Positions 34,681 through 45,742 of a stretch of DNA of 64,000 bases are shown here, one piece after another; positions within the stretch are counted from its first letter, which is position 1; every line of letters begins with the position of its first letter. The notes under the pieces were generated by a model. The model was given only the letters and a program-made list of their open reading frames with translations. It was not told the origin of the DNA and ran no database searches. This DNA is from Tisiphia sp964030975 (GTDB lineage Bacteria > Pseudomonadota > Alphaproteobacteria > Rickettsiales > Rickettsiaceae). The DNA lies in assembly GCF_964030975.1 (NCBI RefSeq), contig NZ_CAXIQH010000001.1, positions 434,001 to 498,000 of the forward strand, read 5' to 3'. The translations under genes and the position numbers were made by a program.

Positions 34681-37404
34681 TTATTCCCTTTTAGTAGGGG
34701 TGCCACCTGCTCCACCACCATCTGAATCATGTCTTGAGGCAAATATTTTGCCAGTATACTCTTTTTTGTTTTCAGAGTCTTCTTTGCCTCTTGCTTTATA
34801 ATTTTGATCTATCACTTTGTCTTTAAATATTCTGGCTGGGGCAAGAGCTACATCCTTAATAGGTTGTGCTACAGTTTCCATATCATGAATGATAGATTTT
34901 GTAGGATTATCAGGGGCTTGGAAATTACCTTCCTGCCTTGCAGGCGTTACATTCGTCAATTGAGAAACCACTATAGTAACATACTCCACAAGCCCATGAG
35001 CCATTAGACAATAAGCATAGAATAACAAGCTACTGGTAAATATTACCAAAAATGTACCCGTAGAATTTAATAAAGCATCTAAATCATCAATTTCTGTAAC
35101 TGAGGGGCTAAAGAAAGGTATCCCAGGTAAAAATGGTAATTTGAAAGAAAAATTAATTGGTATGTCAATATGTGTTAGATCTAAGCCTATAGCTATTGGT
35201 AGAAAGTCAGGGTTCCAACATGCTCTAACCACAATTTTTAAAAGTTGTTCCGACATCACTTGATCTATTAATAGAAAAAATATTAATAATATGCTTGGTT
35301 GCATTACATAACTGAATAAGGTAGATAACCAGTTATCGAAGATACTTTTAGTTTGCTCAAATAGTACCAAGATTATAAAAAATGGTGCTAAAGAGATCAT
35401 AACTGACAGCCCAATATACGCTATAACGTAACCTATGATAACTTCCAAAATAGCTCTAAAATAAAGCGTAAGAGAATAAATAGTTATGATAGCAACAACA
35501 ATAAGACCATTATGGATTTGTAATAGCTGTATGAATAATAATAACCAAAATCTACCATTGGTATATTTATCAAATATTGGATCAATAAAACCAAAAATAT
35601 TAGACTTAGAACTGGTGAGTCCTGATACATTAGTCATTATATAGTCAGTACCCTCAATAAAGGCACTAAATAAGTAGTCATTAAAAAAGTTCCAACTATT
35701 TTCTCCTATTAGTGTTACTATCAAAGTTATTTTTATAAACCTAGTTAATAAATCTTTAGCCGTTATCTGGGTAGCACCCGCTAAAAAAGTTAAAGCATAT
35801 ATAGTGACGTAGAGAATTAATGCTGCTCTTGTGATTCGTTGCAACGTTGCATTTCTAGTTAATTTTTCATAGAAATTCATAGTAAATTCATGAAACTTAT
35901 CAGTAATAGGTTTAACTGCCCCTTTATATACAATATCTGAAAACCAAGTACTCCCAGTGTAATTAGCATAATTTATATTAATTTCTCCCATTACCTCTTT
36001 ATTAGGATTCTTTACTCTAACCCATAAATACCCATCTTGGTTAGCATCAATTGAAAAATCTTGGGTAATTTGTGTGCCTACGGTTGATTCAGCTGGTGTT
36101 CCACCATCTTCCATTATAGTGTATTCAACTTCTATGTTTTTTTGTTGAGCATCACTAATAATTTTATCACCATTACCTATTTCTACAATCATAATGTAGC
36201 GTCCAAAATGTAAGAAACCGGCACTCAAATCTACATCAGAGCTATTAATATAAAAATTAAGTGCATTAAGATTGGGAAAGGTAGTCCAATCGCTCATTAA
36301 AGGCTTGCTTAGGGCAGTAAACATGCCTTGAATTGCCCAATCAGTTGAGAAATCTAAAGCCCCTGCAACATCAGATTTATAATATAAGAAATTCTTTTTT
36401 AAAAATTTAGAGTATACAAAACTTTCTGCTGCTCTCTTTATGACCTGACCACTTACCGATATCCTCATCCCTCTTCCTTGGTCATAGAAGCACACTGGAG
36501 TATTGTTATTATCATTGGTAGAATCAGGGCAACTTGTAACCCCTAAGCTATTCATACGTTCTATAGAGGTTTGAGTTAATGGTTTACCAACTAATACTAG
36601 CTTATCTAATACTCTATATTTGGTATTTGTTCCAGTACCGCTACATTCTACCTTTCTTGAGGGATCAATAACATTACATAATTTTTCTGCAGTTGAATAT
36701 AATATTCTATTATCAAGGTTACTATTGGTATAAAGTGACGAAACTGCCAATTGATTATTATCAAGTTCTGTTTTTAACACATCTTCGTCAGTAGCTACAC
36801 TAAAAAAATCTCCTGTTCTTGCAAGGGTTATATTTATTACATCGCCTTTTCCCACACGAATTTTTTGTCTGTTTTTAGCAAAGTTAAAATAGTCTACATA
36901 ATTTTGCATTTTGTTAAATGCTAAAGTTATATAATCTTTAGTTGGATCAGTTGCCTTGAATTCTTGGAAGTCAGTAGCTTCATACTTATTAGTTAAATAA
37001 TTAAAAGTTTTAATAAATATTTGAGGGTTATCAAACCTTGGATCTATACGGTAAATCACTAGGTGTTTTCTTAGATTACTTACAACTACAGCTCCCCTAG
37101 TACTCCACTCAAACTGAATTTTTTTATCTTTTTTAACGTAGTTACCAGTAGAATTCCATATATTTGATTTTGCAAGGTCTAAAGAAATCCTACCTTCTTG
37201 AAAACCATTGAATTTTGGTGCTTCTAGGCATGATGAAAATAAAATACTAAGCCCTCCTAAGGTCGAATTCATCCAAGCATATTTATTATCATCAGCTTTG
37301 GCAGGATGGAAGGCTAAGAGAACTACTAAGGCAATAAATACTTGCCCCTTAAGTAGTAAATCTACCAACAAAATTAGATATCTAAAATTTCTCATCCCAT
37401 TCAC
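34681..37404 (-). CDS. rvhB6d: Type IV secretion VirB6-like protein RvhB6d
   Basis: A 907-residue VirB6 paralog. An N-terminal hydrophobic segment ending in AKA (residues about 15-37) looks like a signal peptide. A large extracytoplasmic domain (about 40-530) with several cysteines is followed by the VirB6/TrbL helices (about 545-820), including a second periplasmic loop, and a hydrophilic C-terminal tail of about 85 residues ending in SDGGGAGGTPTKRE. Its membrane core resembles the other four paralogs (FTMNFYEKLTRNATLQRITRAALILYVTIYALTFLAG). It starts 13 bp after rvhB6c. Confidence 0.88.
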   Translation of the reverse strand: MNGMRNFRYLILLVDLLLKGQVFIALVVLLAFHPAKADDNKYAWMNSTLGGLSILFSSCLEAPKFNGFQEGRISLDLAKSNIWNSTGNYVKKDKKIQFEWSTRGAVVVSNLRKHLVIYRIDPRFDNPQIFIKTFNYLTNKYEATDFQEFKATDPTKDYITLAFNKMQNYVDYFNFAKNRQKIRVGKGDVINITLARTGDFFSVATDEDVLKTELDNNQLAVSSLYTNSNLDNRILYSTAEKLCNVIDPSRKVECSGTGTNTKYRVLDKLVLVGKPLTQTSIERMNSLGVTSCPDSTNDNNNTPVCFYDQGRGMRISVSGQVIKRAAESFVYSKFLKKNFLYYKSDVAGALDFSTDWAIQGMFTALSKPLMSDWTTFPNLNALNFYINSSDVDLSAGFLHFGRYIMIVEIGNGDKIISDAQQKNIEVEYTIMEDGGTPAESTVGTQITQDFSIDANQDGYLWVRVKNPNKEVMGEININYANYTGSTWFSDIVYKGAVKPITDKFHEFTMNFYEKLTRNATLQRITRAALILYVTIYALTFLAGATQITAKDLLTRFIKITLIVTLIGENSWNFFNDYLFSAFIEGTDYIMTNVSGLTSSKSNIFGFIDPIFDKYTNGRFWLLLFIQLLQIHNGLIVVAIITIYSLTLYFRAILEVIIGYVIAYIGLSVMISLAPFFIILVLFEQTKSIFDNWLSTLFSYVMQPSILLIFFLLIDQVMSEQLLKIVVRACWNPDFLPIAIGLDLTHIDIPINFSFKLPFLPGIPFFSPSVTEIDDLDALLNSTGTFLVIFTSSLLFYAYCLMAHGLVEYVTIVVSQLTNVTPARQEGNFQAPDNPTKSIIHDMETVAQPIKDVALAPARIFKDKVIDQNYKARGKEDSENKKEYTGKIFASRHDSDGGGAGGTPTKRE

Positions 37405-37417
37405 TTGTTTTCAGTTA

Positions 37418-40354
37418 TTACTTCATATCCGTATTAGAAGCACTTTCGCCACCTTCAGCACTACTTTTTGCACTTTCAGTCTTATTGTTACCATCGCTGT
37501 CCTTAGTATCACCTTTGGATATAGCTTTATTACCCTTATCGAGGGCTTTATTCCTATCTTTTAATCTTTTACTAGCACCTTGCTTGATTTCGTCTCTTCC
37601 TTTTTTGTCTAAACCAACTTTTTTCAAAGCTCCTTGCTCTATTGCCGATGACATCCCTTGTCCCATAGAGGTAGCAGAAGGGCCAGCAGTACTAGTTAAT
37701 TTTGCTACCATTTGACCAGAAAATTCAACATAACCATACATTCCATAGGAAATGATAATCAATGCAATATAATGTTGCATATTTAATCCCATCATCCCAG
37801 AACGATGATCCATTCCCCAAGGTGCAAACCAATTGATACAAAAAATCTCTAAGTTAGAGAAAATTGCAGGAAGACCTTGAATAGTAGGGAATGGAACTTT
37901 TATTGGTAAAGCACATTTCCAACACACACTATAACCAGTTGTAAAATCCAAGTAAATTGTAAACAACTGAGTAAGTATAATAATTCCCGCCATTAAGATT
38001 ACCGGCTCTATCATATATCTAAAAGTAAACCTCACCCAATTATCAAATAAATATCTCGTAAAATCAAATAGCATGAACGTAAGAAATAGTGGAGCTATAC
38101 CGATTAACAAAGCTGTTGCCATAAATGCCATAATATAAACTGCCACCGCCCGAAGAACGGTAATGATTACTATAATTATACTAATAAATAGTATAACAAA
38201 ATAAATCAGCCCACTAAGACCCATTGATAATAAAGATAGCACTTGACCAGCAAAAGTTTTACTAAATAATATTTTACTCATTAATGCATCTAGGAACATA
38301 AAAGGATTTGATATCTTGTCCGTAGACGAAAACATACTATAGCCACTCATATTGGAAATTATCCCATCTGAAAAATTAGTGATAAAATCAAATATATACT
38401 CATTAAAAAATCTAAAAGTACTCTCATTCATTAATCCACTAACTATAGCAATTTTTGCTATCCTAATTACCAAATCCTGTTGATTGATTTTAACAATACC
38501 TAGTAAAAACATTGCTCCATACGACATAACGTAAAGAATTAATACTGCTTTTATATAGTTAAAAAAGTTACTACAGGTAGTAACTCCACCACCATAGCAT
38601 GTCATATTCTGAAAGATCGTTACCGCAGCACCTTTGATTTTTCCTTTTAATAACTCAAATAAAGGATTTAGAACATTAAAAGTAAAACTACCAACCTTTT
38701 GTGAGGTGCGAAATTCTACTTTGTACCTACCATAACTTTCTTTATAATCCTCTTGTTTATTGAGGATTCTCATCCATAGATATCCATTATCATTCGCAGT
38801 AATTTTTGCATTACCGTCTGCATCTTTCACACCAATATTAGTAGGGATATAAGATGTACCAGGTTTATTAGGATTCTCACCATATGGCATTATTAAATAT
38901 TGTACTTTACCACGATTAGTCATATCATCATTAAAACTATTACCATTACTTCTTCGACATTTGGTCTGCTTAATGTTTAACACATAACCACCAGTATTTT
39001 CACTATAGTCAGTATATTTTGACCAGAAACGATATTGTAAATAGCTTTGTCCTGTAGCGGTTATAATATCGTTATAAATAATTTTATATTTCTTATCATC
39101 TTCTTTACTATTATTTACCGAATCGTAATCTTTATCTTTATCTTTATCAATTATTTTAGCAAATCTATAGCCTGTTCCTAGAGATTTAGTCGGAGTTTCA
39201 CTATTATCTATCCTGTATAATAGACCTGTTGGACCATCGGCAGAATACCAGAAATATCTTTCTTTCTGATATTCTCCTTCTATATATTTTCTGTCTTTTT
39301 CTCCACGATCAATACCTGGACATGTAGAAGATGAAATATTTGAATTATTAGAACATTCTGGATGAAAATCCGTGAATAGCTTATCAACCTTGTCAGACCA
39401 CGGAGATGTAAAGAAACCATCATCTCGATAAGGCTCTGGTGCCACCCCCTTAACATTAGCCCAAAACCCAATCTTATCACATATTGTTTTCCAGTAACTA
39501 GCTAAATGACCTGCATCTAGTACGCATACCCCATAACCTAACTCTCGATCTTCTGGCTTACTCCAACACACCGATCTTACGGCATTACTATTAGCACAAT
39601 TCTTTGCATTTGGATTGTCACAATTTGCCGGCGGCGGACTACAACCAGTGACATACTCCCCAGAATATATTGAATATCTGCCACATAATGGGCTGTATTC
39701 TCTCTTCCCTTCCGAGCAATTTTCCTGTTCTATAAAATTTTTAGATTCACCATCTTGTTTAACAAACTTAAAAATATTTTTTACACTAACATTAGCCATA
39801 TTTGGCAGTTTCTTTTGATCCGGTAAAATTGATATTACAACCTTATCATTAGCAAACAATTCAGCTATATTTCGCCATTCATCAGTTTTAGCATCAAAAA
39901 TTAAGGATAGCGGTTCTGCATTGGTTTCTTCAACCCTAGGAATAGCAACTTTGTTACCATTACTATCCAAATCTGAAAGTTGTTGAATATTATTTTTTGG
40001 TATATAAGCTCGGCAAAGGCTTATATTACCATCTATTTTAAACTTAATCTCCTGCTCATTTGTAACAGCTAGGTTAGTATTTAACCATTCTCCATAACGG
40101 TTAGGATCATACTCCGTTTCAAGCGAGCCATCTGGTTTTGTTTTAGTAATTACAGTATAGTTTGCTGTTGCATTAAGCATCACCGTATTAGTAATACGAT
40201 CGGTAGTATTACCACCTTTTGTGTCATCATATCTCATAAGACAACCATTAGTAATTTTTACTGATCCTATCATCGCAAGCACTACCATAACAACGCTAAC
40301 CAACAAAGCAATTATGCCTAGTAACATTATAAGTTTTGATAAATTTCCTTTCAT
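37418..40354 (-). CDS. rvhB6c: Type IV secretion VirB6-like protein RvhB6c
   Basis: A 978-residue VirB6 paralog with an N-terminal membrane helix (residues 8-32), a big cysteine-containing periplasmic domain (about 33-590), the VirB6 helices (about 605-860, with AVLILYVMSYGAMFLLGIVKINQQDLVIRIAKIAIVSGL), and a Lys/Asp/Ser-rich tail. The cysteines in the periplasmic part suggest disulfides. It is separated from rvhB6b by a 308-bp repeat insertion. Confidence 0.87.
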   Translation of the reverse strand: MKGNLSKLIMLLGIIALLVSVVMVVLAMIGSVKITNGCLMRYDDTKGGNTTDRITNTVMLNATANYTVITKTKPDGSLETEYDPNRYGEWLNTNLAVTNEQEIKFKIDGNISLCRAYIPKNNIQQLSDLDSNGNKVAIPRVEETNAEPLSLIFDAKTDEWRNIAELFANDKVVISILPDQKKLPNMANVSVKNIFKFVKQDGESKNFIEQENCSEGKREYSPLCGRYSIYSGEYVTGCSPPPANCDNPNAKNCANSNAVRSVCWSKPEDRELGYGVCVLDAGHLASYWKTICDKIGFWANVKGVAPEPYRDDGFFTSPWSDKVDKLFTDFHPECSNNSNISSSTCPGIDRGEKDRKYIEGEYQKERYFWYSADGPTGLLYRIDNSETPTKSLGTGYRFAKIIDKDKDKDYDSVNNSKEDDKKYKIIYNDIITATGQSYLQYRFWSKYTDYSENTGGYVLNIKQTKCRRSNGNSFNDDMTNRGKVQYLIMPYGENPNKPGTSYIPTNIGVKDADGNAKITANDNGYLWMRILNKQEDYKESYGRYKVEFRTSQKVGSFTFNVLNPLFELLKGKIKGAAVTIFQNMTCYGGGVTTCSNFFNYIKAVLILYVMSYGAMFLLGIVKINQQDLVIRIAKIAIVSGLMNESTFRFFNEYIFDFITNFSDGIISNMSGYSMFSSTDKISNPFMFLDALMSKILFSKTFAGQVLSLLSMGLSGLIYFVILFISIIIVIITVLRAVAVYIMAFMATALLIGIAPLFLTFMLFDFTRYLFDNWVRFTFRYMIEPVILMAGIIILTQLFTIYLDFTTGYSVCWKCALPIKVPFPTIQGLPAIFSNLEIFCINWFAPWGMDHRSGMMGLNMQHYIALIIISYGMYGYVEFSGQMVAKLTSTAGPSATSMGQGMSSAIEQGALKKVGLDKKGRDEIKQGASKRLKDRNKALDKGNKAISKGDTKDSDGNNKTESAKSSAEGGESASNTDMK

Positions 40355-40370
40355 ATGATAATATCCAAGT

Positions 40371-40678
40371 TATAGCTAACCCGAGAAGGTTTTAGCCATG
40401 GTAAACTGACGCTATTAACGAGAAGGTGTGAATCAACGAAGCAATTGTAAGTTATCATTCCTAGCTGCGACGGAAATCTATATCCCACACTGAAGCAAGG
40501 GTAACACAAAGCAGGATCGATTCGTTCAAACTTCATATCGCCTCGCAATTGTAAGTTGTCATTCCCGCGTAGGCGGGAATCTAATATCCCTGCTTTCGCA
40601 GGGATGACATAAAACAGAACTGCTTCATCGCTAATAAACGTTTGTGAATTTAGCGTAATGTTAGTCGGGTTGTCTATA
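40371..40678. repeat. Composite palindromic repeat between rvhB6b and rvhB6c
   Basis: Starts TATAGCTAACCCGAGAAGG and ends TTAGTCGGGTTGTCTATA, so it is a TATAGCTAACC-family element with extra modules inside (CATTCCCGCGTAGGCGGGAATCT and others). It interrupts an operon whose other junctions are 7-26 bp or overlapping. Confidence 0.75.
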
Positions 40679-40682
40679 ATCA

Positions 40683-42707
40683 TCATCCACCACCACCTGA
40701 ACCCATACCACCACCTGAACCCATCTTATCTCCAACCGCCCCCTCACCACCACTAGCTGAATCTTTTGCTTCTTCTCCTCCTTTCCTTGATTTTTCTGAA
40801 GCATCTGCAATAAAGTCAATCCCTTTCTTAACCATATCAACTATCTTAGTAGGACTGGCTGTTACAGATTCCATGATAGGACCGCCAGTAAGCTCAGCTG
40901 CAAATTTACTAATTGATTTTGAAAAATAATAAAAAATAATTGAAAAAACTAATACATAGAGTAAATCTACCATTAATGAGAAGATATCCGTAACAATTGA
41001 TTTAACTGGGAAAATACTTAAAAGATGATTCTCCCAGCCTGTCCCTGAATAATATTGTAACAATTTATATCCAACGCTATTTCTACAATCTTCAGGTTTA
41101 TCCATTGGTAATCTAAGCTCAAAAGTACTAAACTGAACATTAGCACTAACATAGTCATGCCTCATAAATTGACAATTCTTGTATATTGCCGAATCATACA
41201 TAGTAAGTAGCAAGGCAATAAAACCAGCTACTACTGCAGGTTGCAATGCACAAGATATACAAATTTTTAGCCATGCATCAAAATATGCTTTAGTTCTAGT
41301 AAATAAAACCATAGGAATAAATATAGGAGAAATATAGGTCATGACATATATGGTAACTAAACATACTAGGTAATGGGTTATAAAATATAAAATTATTGAC
41401 ACAAATATTACAGAAAATATTAGTCCAGATGCTACTATTATGATATTGCCAGATAATAAAAAACCAAATAGTACGATAAAGAATCTGAACGCTCCCACCC
41501 TACCTAATGCATCCGGAGCTTCACTCCCGGGTTTTTTGGAAATTTCAATAGCAGTACCTTTATTATCGCCTGACACGCTATTAATGTTATTTAAAATAGC
41601 TTCTGTATTATAGATTAACCCCATACCCAAATAATAAGCTATCCGACAATCAACAGCATCCCAAAGGGCATAAAAACTATAACCATTTTTATACTTCTTA
41701 GCATCAAACTCACATAATCCTCTAGAACCACCAGCATTAAAAACTATTTGGGCAAATTGTGGAGTAAGTTCAGTAAGTAACGGTAAACCATACTGCAACA
41801 TACCATTGTCAGTAGTTTCTTTACCACCCTTAAAATAGACCGGTCCAATACCAGTAGCAAAATAAGTAACCAATATTAGTTTCATAACAAAAGTTGCTAT
41901 TTTATCTATATTACCATATTCTTTACTTAGAATCATATTAACAGCAAAAAACATAACATATAATATTAATGCTGCCCTAATAGATATTTTCAAAGATTCT
42001 TGGAATTTTGAAAAGGGATTAAGTCCAATCAAACTAACCTTATCATTTTTTGGATTACAGTTACTATAACGGAAAAAAACTTTATCAAGAGTTTCCTTCA
42101 TACAATCTACAGCTAACCCAGAAAAATTAAATAACGACTGACTTTTAGTAGTACCCATATAACAAGTTCTACCTATGTTCCGACATTGTTCATCTGACGG
42201 TAATGGCGGAGCTGGTATGTTAGTATGCCTACAAGCCAATGGAAGCTGCCCTTTTGAGGTAGACATTACTAGGCACAATAATTTTTTATCGATAATTTTT
42301 ACTGTCAAAATAATATCCTTCAATAAGGTATTGCCACCTAAATCAGGATTATTATCAGTGCTTAACTCACTAAGACGCCTAGAATCATTTAAATTAAGAG
42401 TAATAACTTTACATTCTGGAGAACTCCCTTCTTTATTTTTTAGACAAAATTTAAACTCTGAATCAATTGGACTAGTTGGCTCACAAGCACCAGGAGTACC
42501 AATCATATCAATACTAAACATAATATGACCGTAAGCAGTATTCTGCTTTAAATAATCATCTGCCCCAAATGAAACTGATGGACACATATTTCCATAACCA
42601 GCAGAAACCCCAACATTTCTATAACCAGCAGAAACCTCAACTGAAAAAAATATCAAGCAAAATTGTATAAAAATTTGTATGACTTTATGAATTTTCATCA
42701 GAGCCAT
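40683..42707 (-). CDS. rvhB6b: Type IV secretion VirB6-like protein RvhB6b
   Basis: The shortest of the five VirB6 paralogs here, 674 residues. It has a signal-like N-terminus (MALMKIHKVIQIFIQFCLIFFSVEVSAGY), a cysteine-rich periplasmic domain to about residue 235, six or more membrane helices (about 240-600), and a short tail that ends in a glycine-rich stretch (GSGGGMGSGGGG). The start overlaps the end of rvhB6a by 23 bp, a sign of translational coupling. Confidence 0.87.
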   Translation of the reverse strand: MALMKIHKVIQIFIQFCLIFFSVEVSAGYRNVGVSAGYGNMCPSVSFGADDYLKQNTAYGHIMFSIDMIGTPGACEPTSPIDSEFKFCLKNKEGSSPECKVITLNLNDSRRLSELSTDNNPDLGGNTLLKDIILTVKIIDKKLLCLVMSTSKGQLPLACRHTNIPAPPLPSDEQCRNIGRTCYMGTTKSQSLFNFSGLAVDCMKETLDKVFFRYSNCNPKNDKVSLIGLNPFSKFQESLKISIRAALILYVMFFAVNMILSKEYGNIDKIATFVMKLILVTYFATGIGPVYFKGGKETTDNGMLQYGLPLLTELTPQFAQIVFNAGGSRGLCEFDAKKYKNGYSFYALWDAVDCRIAYYLGMGLIYNTEAILNNINSVSGDNKGTAIEISKKPGSEAPDALGRVGAFRFFIVLFGFLLSGNIIIVASGLIFSVIFVSIILYFITHYLVCLVTIYVMTYISPIFIPMVLFTRTKAYFDAWLKICISCALQPAVVAGFIALLLTMYDSAIYKNCQFMRHDYVSANVQFSTFELRLPMDKPEDCRNSVGYKLLQYYSGTGWENHLLSIFPVKSIVTDIFSLMVDLLYVLVFSIIFYYFSKSISKFAAELTGGPIMESVTASPTKIVDMVKKGIDFIADASEKSRKGGEEAKDSASGGEGAVGDKMGSGGGMGSGGGG

Positions 42708-45700
42708 CTTTTTTTACTTTTACATTAGTTCTATCCGCTATAATTTGTTTAGCTGCTCTATTTTTAAGAGGTTTTTCTTTGAAATCTTTAAATGCCTGTT
42801 CCTCTAATTTAGCATTTCTATCTTTTATCTCACGATTTCTTATTTCTTGTTTAACATAACCAGCCTCTCCGGGTTGTAAGGTATGCTCCTCCATTTCTTT
42901 TGGAGTTTTAGGAAGTAACCCATATGATTTTTTTTCTTTTGGCAATGTCGATGCAGAACCTACTTTGTCCAGAGGTTTGCCTAATTCTTGTTTATTTGTA
43001 GCTAGCTGTGGTGAGCTATTAATAGAATTGCTTGTTTCTGCTATTGTCGTAGTTGGAACTAAAACAGCTCCGTCACTAGTACTAGTCTCAAAATTAGCTC
43101 TCGATTCATGTGAGGATCCTGCTCCACTTGAAGAACCTCCTTCACTCACACCAGTTGTAGTAGCTTCTGTTATATGACGGATTGGCAGAGAAACTCCACT
43201 ACCACCCAAAGATTTCATTCCCCCTCCTACTGATCCAGTAGCTCCAACCGAACCGCCGGTGCTTACGGTATCTCCTCCTGATTCACCACCACCACTAGAG
43301 TCACTATCTCCTGCTAATTCACCTTTATCTCCACTACTACCACCACCTTTGCCACCTCCAGCTAAATCCTTAGCTCCACCGCCCCCAGCTGCTTTATCGG
43401 CTGCTCCCATTTTTCCAGCCGCTCCAATAGCAGCCATACCAGCTTTATATATTGCTTGCGGATGAATGGCAACACTGCTAAGTGCTACACCCTCGGTCAT
43501 ATCAGCTGCAAAGTCTGCCAATTGAGCACTAAGGTGATACATTAAATACAAAGTAAAGCAGGCAGTAACTAACGCTAGAACAATATCCTTAATTTTCTCA
43601 AAAACTAATTTTGGTGATACAAAGAACATACCGGGTCCCATAATAATACCCTGGAGAAATTGGAATTTAGATAAATGACTACTTGTACTGCCACTTCCTG
43701 GTTTTTCTGTGAGCATTTCATTTAGGTTATCTTTAGCAAAATCAACAACTGTTGCAAGTGGATTATTAAGCATATAACCTAAACTATTCTTACAACTTTT
43801 AACCTCGGCTTCACTATTATATTTACTCCAATCATTATCAACAAAAAATATTTTTACAGCTCTTTTTCCGTCGCCTCCACTTTCTATACTATTTTGTATA
43901 GTTTTACTTGTATATTTACAGTGACCATAAAAACCAACATCGTAAACCGAAAACATCAGAATCATAAAGGTTACCACAACCATAGGCTGTAACAAAAATG
44001 ATATTAGCAACTTTACCCACGATTCGAAGTAACCGCGAGTATATTCAAATAAAAACATTGGTACAAAAAGAGGGGCTAAAACACCCAATATTACTATAGA
44101 TATCATGCACATCACTGTAGCATTCACCATAAATGCTCCAACAGAAATCACTAATAAAGGATAAGAAAGTGCCAAAGACACAAGAGTCATGTTACCTGAA
44201 ATAATAGCAGGAATCAGTAAATATACATAGGGTGGAGCTGAAAAACTAAAAAAGTCAAAATTCTTGAAATCATGATTTCTATATTGATTTTCTACCATTA
44301 GGGTTGATAGTATATCTAATCCCAAATAATGACTTACTCGACAATCCAATGCATCCCATAATGGCATATAAGAAAGACTTTTATCGTTATAATCTTTGGG
44401 TTCAAATTTACACAAATCTGATGGAGAAGCATTCATAACCCAACCACCAAGCGTATCTATTCCTCCTAATAACAAAGGAAAAGCCCACTGCACCATACCA
44501 TCTAGCCGATTATAGTCAGAACTACTACCAGGAGTAATGTTTATACCTACAGAGAAATAGGTTACAAATAACATTTTTAATACAAAATTAATTATTTCAT
44601 TTTTAGGCGGAATATCACTAGAAAGTACGATTTTAAAACCAAAGAAAATTACATATATAGTTAATAAAGCAGTAACAGTTCTGTGCATATTACGTTGGAA
44701 CTGAAATAATACACTACTCTCCCTTTTACTAGAATTAATCACTTTATTAACATCATCAAATGTACAAACATCTTTACTAATCAGTAATCTTGCTGTCATT
44801 TCCTTAATACATTCGATTAATGGTGCAGATATGACTATCGCTGTTTTAGAGTTATTATAAGCCCTTTGGTAACAACTAGAAGATGACAAGCCGCAATCAA
44901 CTATTGCCATTGGGTCAGTAGCAGCTTTATTAGAGCCTTCTTTAGCATTGCTGCTATCAAGATTCATAAAAGACGCATACATAGATTCAGGGTATGGCTC
45001 TCTAATATACTTACAGCCAACCGCTACCCAATCTGCCAATATAGTGGGAGCAGCTACACACATAGTATCCTTTTGCTTTACTACTTTAAAAACAACTGGC
45101 AAAGGCACGTCCAACATTACACCAGTATCACCATCTTTTTGATCCTTATAAATAGTGTGGTATCCGCCTTTATTGCTCTTCCACGCCTCCATAATATCAT
45201 CCCACGGATCTGTACCGGTTAATACGGCTTTAGCAATAGCAATAGCAGAAATGGCTATTGCCTCAAATCTAACAGCTGCTAACTTAATATTATTGCAAAA
45301 TGCAAATGTTAATTTGGGATCATTGGGATCAATTTTATTATTTCTTGCACACTGCCCCCCGGGGTAATCGTGATCAAATAATACATGATCATTTATTTTA
45401 AGACGCAGCATCGTATTAGCATAAATTCCTGGCGATATTATATTCGCAATACCAAAGGAAAAAAATGATGCTGGTATACAAGTGTGAGAAAATTCTGTAC
45501 GTAATAAGTCGCCAACACCTTGAGTCTCACAGGTCAAACCTGAAAGAATATCAATTATAGTATCTAAAGTACCTTTTTCTTCTGCATAACTATTATGGAT
45601 AATAGTAAAATTCAATGTACTACATAAAATCAATATCCTACCAAATGTTTTAGCACCATATAATAAATACAATAACCAATTGGTACTGAAGTTACAGCAT

Positions 45701-45735
45701 AATAGAGTTAATAATTTTTTATGTTTATAATGCAT
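42685..45735 (-). CDS. rvhB6a: Type IV secretion VirB6-like protein RvhB6a
   Basis: A 1016-residue VirB6 paralog. It has an N-terminal hydrophobic region ending at SYAEE, a periplasmic domain to about residue 345, membrane helices between about 350 and 755, then a hydrophilic Gly/Ser-rich domain of about 250 residues (GGGGAKDLAGGGKGGGSSGDKG...) and a charged end. It lies 7 bp after rvhB4. The low-complexity tail is a place where lineages differ strongly. Confidence 0.87.
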   Translation of the reverse strand: MHYKHKKLLTLLCCNFSTNWLLYLLYGAKTFGRILILCSTLNFTIIHNSYAEEKGTLDTIIDILSGLTCETQGVGDLLRTEFSHTCIPASFFSFGIANIISPGIYANTMLRLKINDHVLFDHDYPGGQCARNNKIDPNDPKLTFAFCNNIKLAAVRFEAIAISAIAIAKAVLTGTDPWDDIMEAWKSNKGGYHTIYKDQKDGDTGVMLDVPLPVVFKVVKQKDTMCVAAPTILADWVAVGCKYIREPYPESMYASFMNLDSSNAKEGSNKAATDPMAIVDCGLSSSSCYQRAYNNSKTAIVISAPLIECIKEMTARLLISKDVCTFDDVNKVINSSKRESSVLFQFQRNMHRTVTALLTIYVIFFGFKIVLSSDIPPKNEIINFVLKMLFVTYFSVGINITPGSSSDYNRLDGMVQWAFPLLLGGIDTLGGWVMNASPSDLCKFEPKDYNDKSLSYMPLWDALDCRVSHYLGLDILSTLMVENQYRNHDFKNFDFFSFSAPPYVYLLIPAIISGNMTLVSLALSYPLLVISVGAFMVNATVMCMISIVILGVLAPLFVPMFLFEYTRGYFESWVKLLISFLLQPMVVVTFMILMFSVYDVGFYGHCKYTSKTIQNSIESGGDGKRAVKIFFVDNDWSKYNSEAEVKSCKNSLGYMLNNPLATVVDFAKDNLNEMLTEKPGSGSTSSHLSKFQFLQGIIMGPGMFFVSPKLVFEKIKDIVLALVTACFTLYLMYHLSAQLADFAADMTEGVALSSVAIHPQAIYKAGMAAIGAAGKMGAADKAAGGGGAKDLAGGGKGGGSSGDKGELAGDSDSSGGGESGGDTVSTGGSVGATGSVGGGMKSLGGSGVSLPIRHITEATTTGVSEGGSSSGAGSSHESRANFETSTSDGAVLVPTTTIAETSNSINSSPQLATNKQELGKPLDKVGSASTLPKEKKSYGLLPKTPKEMEEHTLQPGEAGYVKQEIRNREIKDRNAKLEEQAFKDFKEKPLKNRAAKQIIADRTNVKVKKDGSDENS

Positions 45736-45742
45736 AAATTAA

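Noticed and set aside
40351..40686. ORF of 111 codons between rvhB6b and rvhB6c
   Set aside because: It reads through a palindromic repeat island and its translation matches other repeat-derived peptides, not a protein family.
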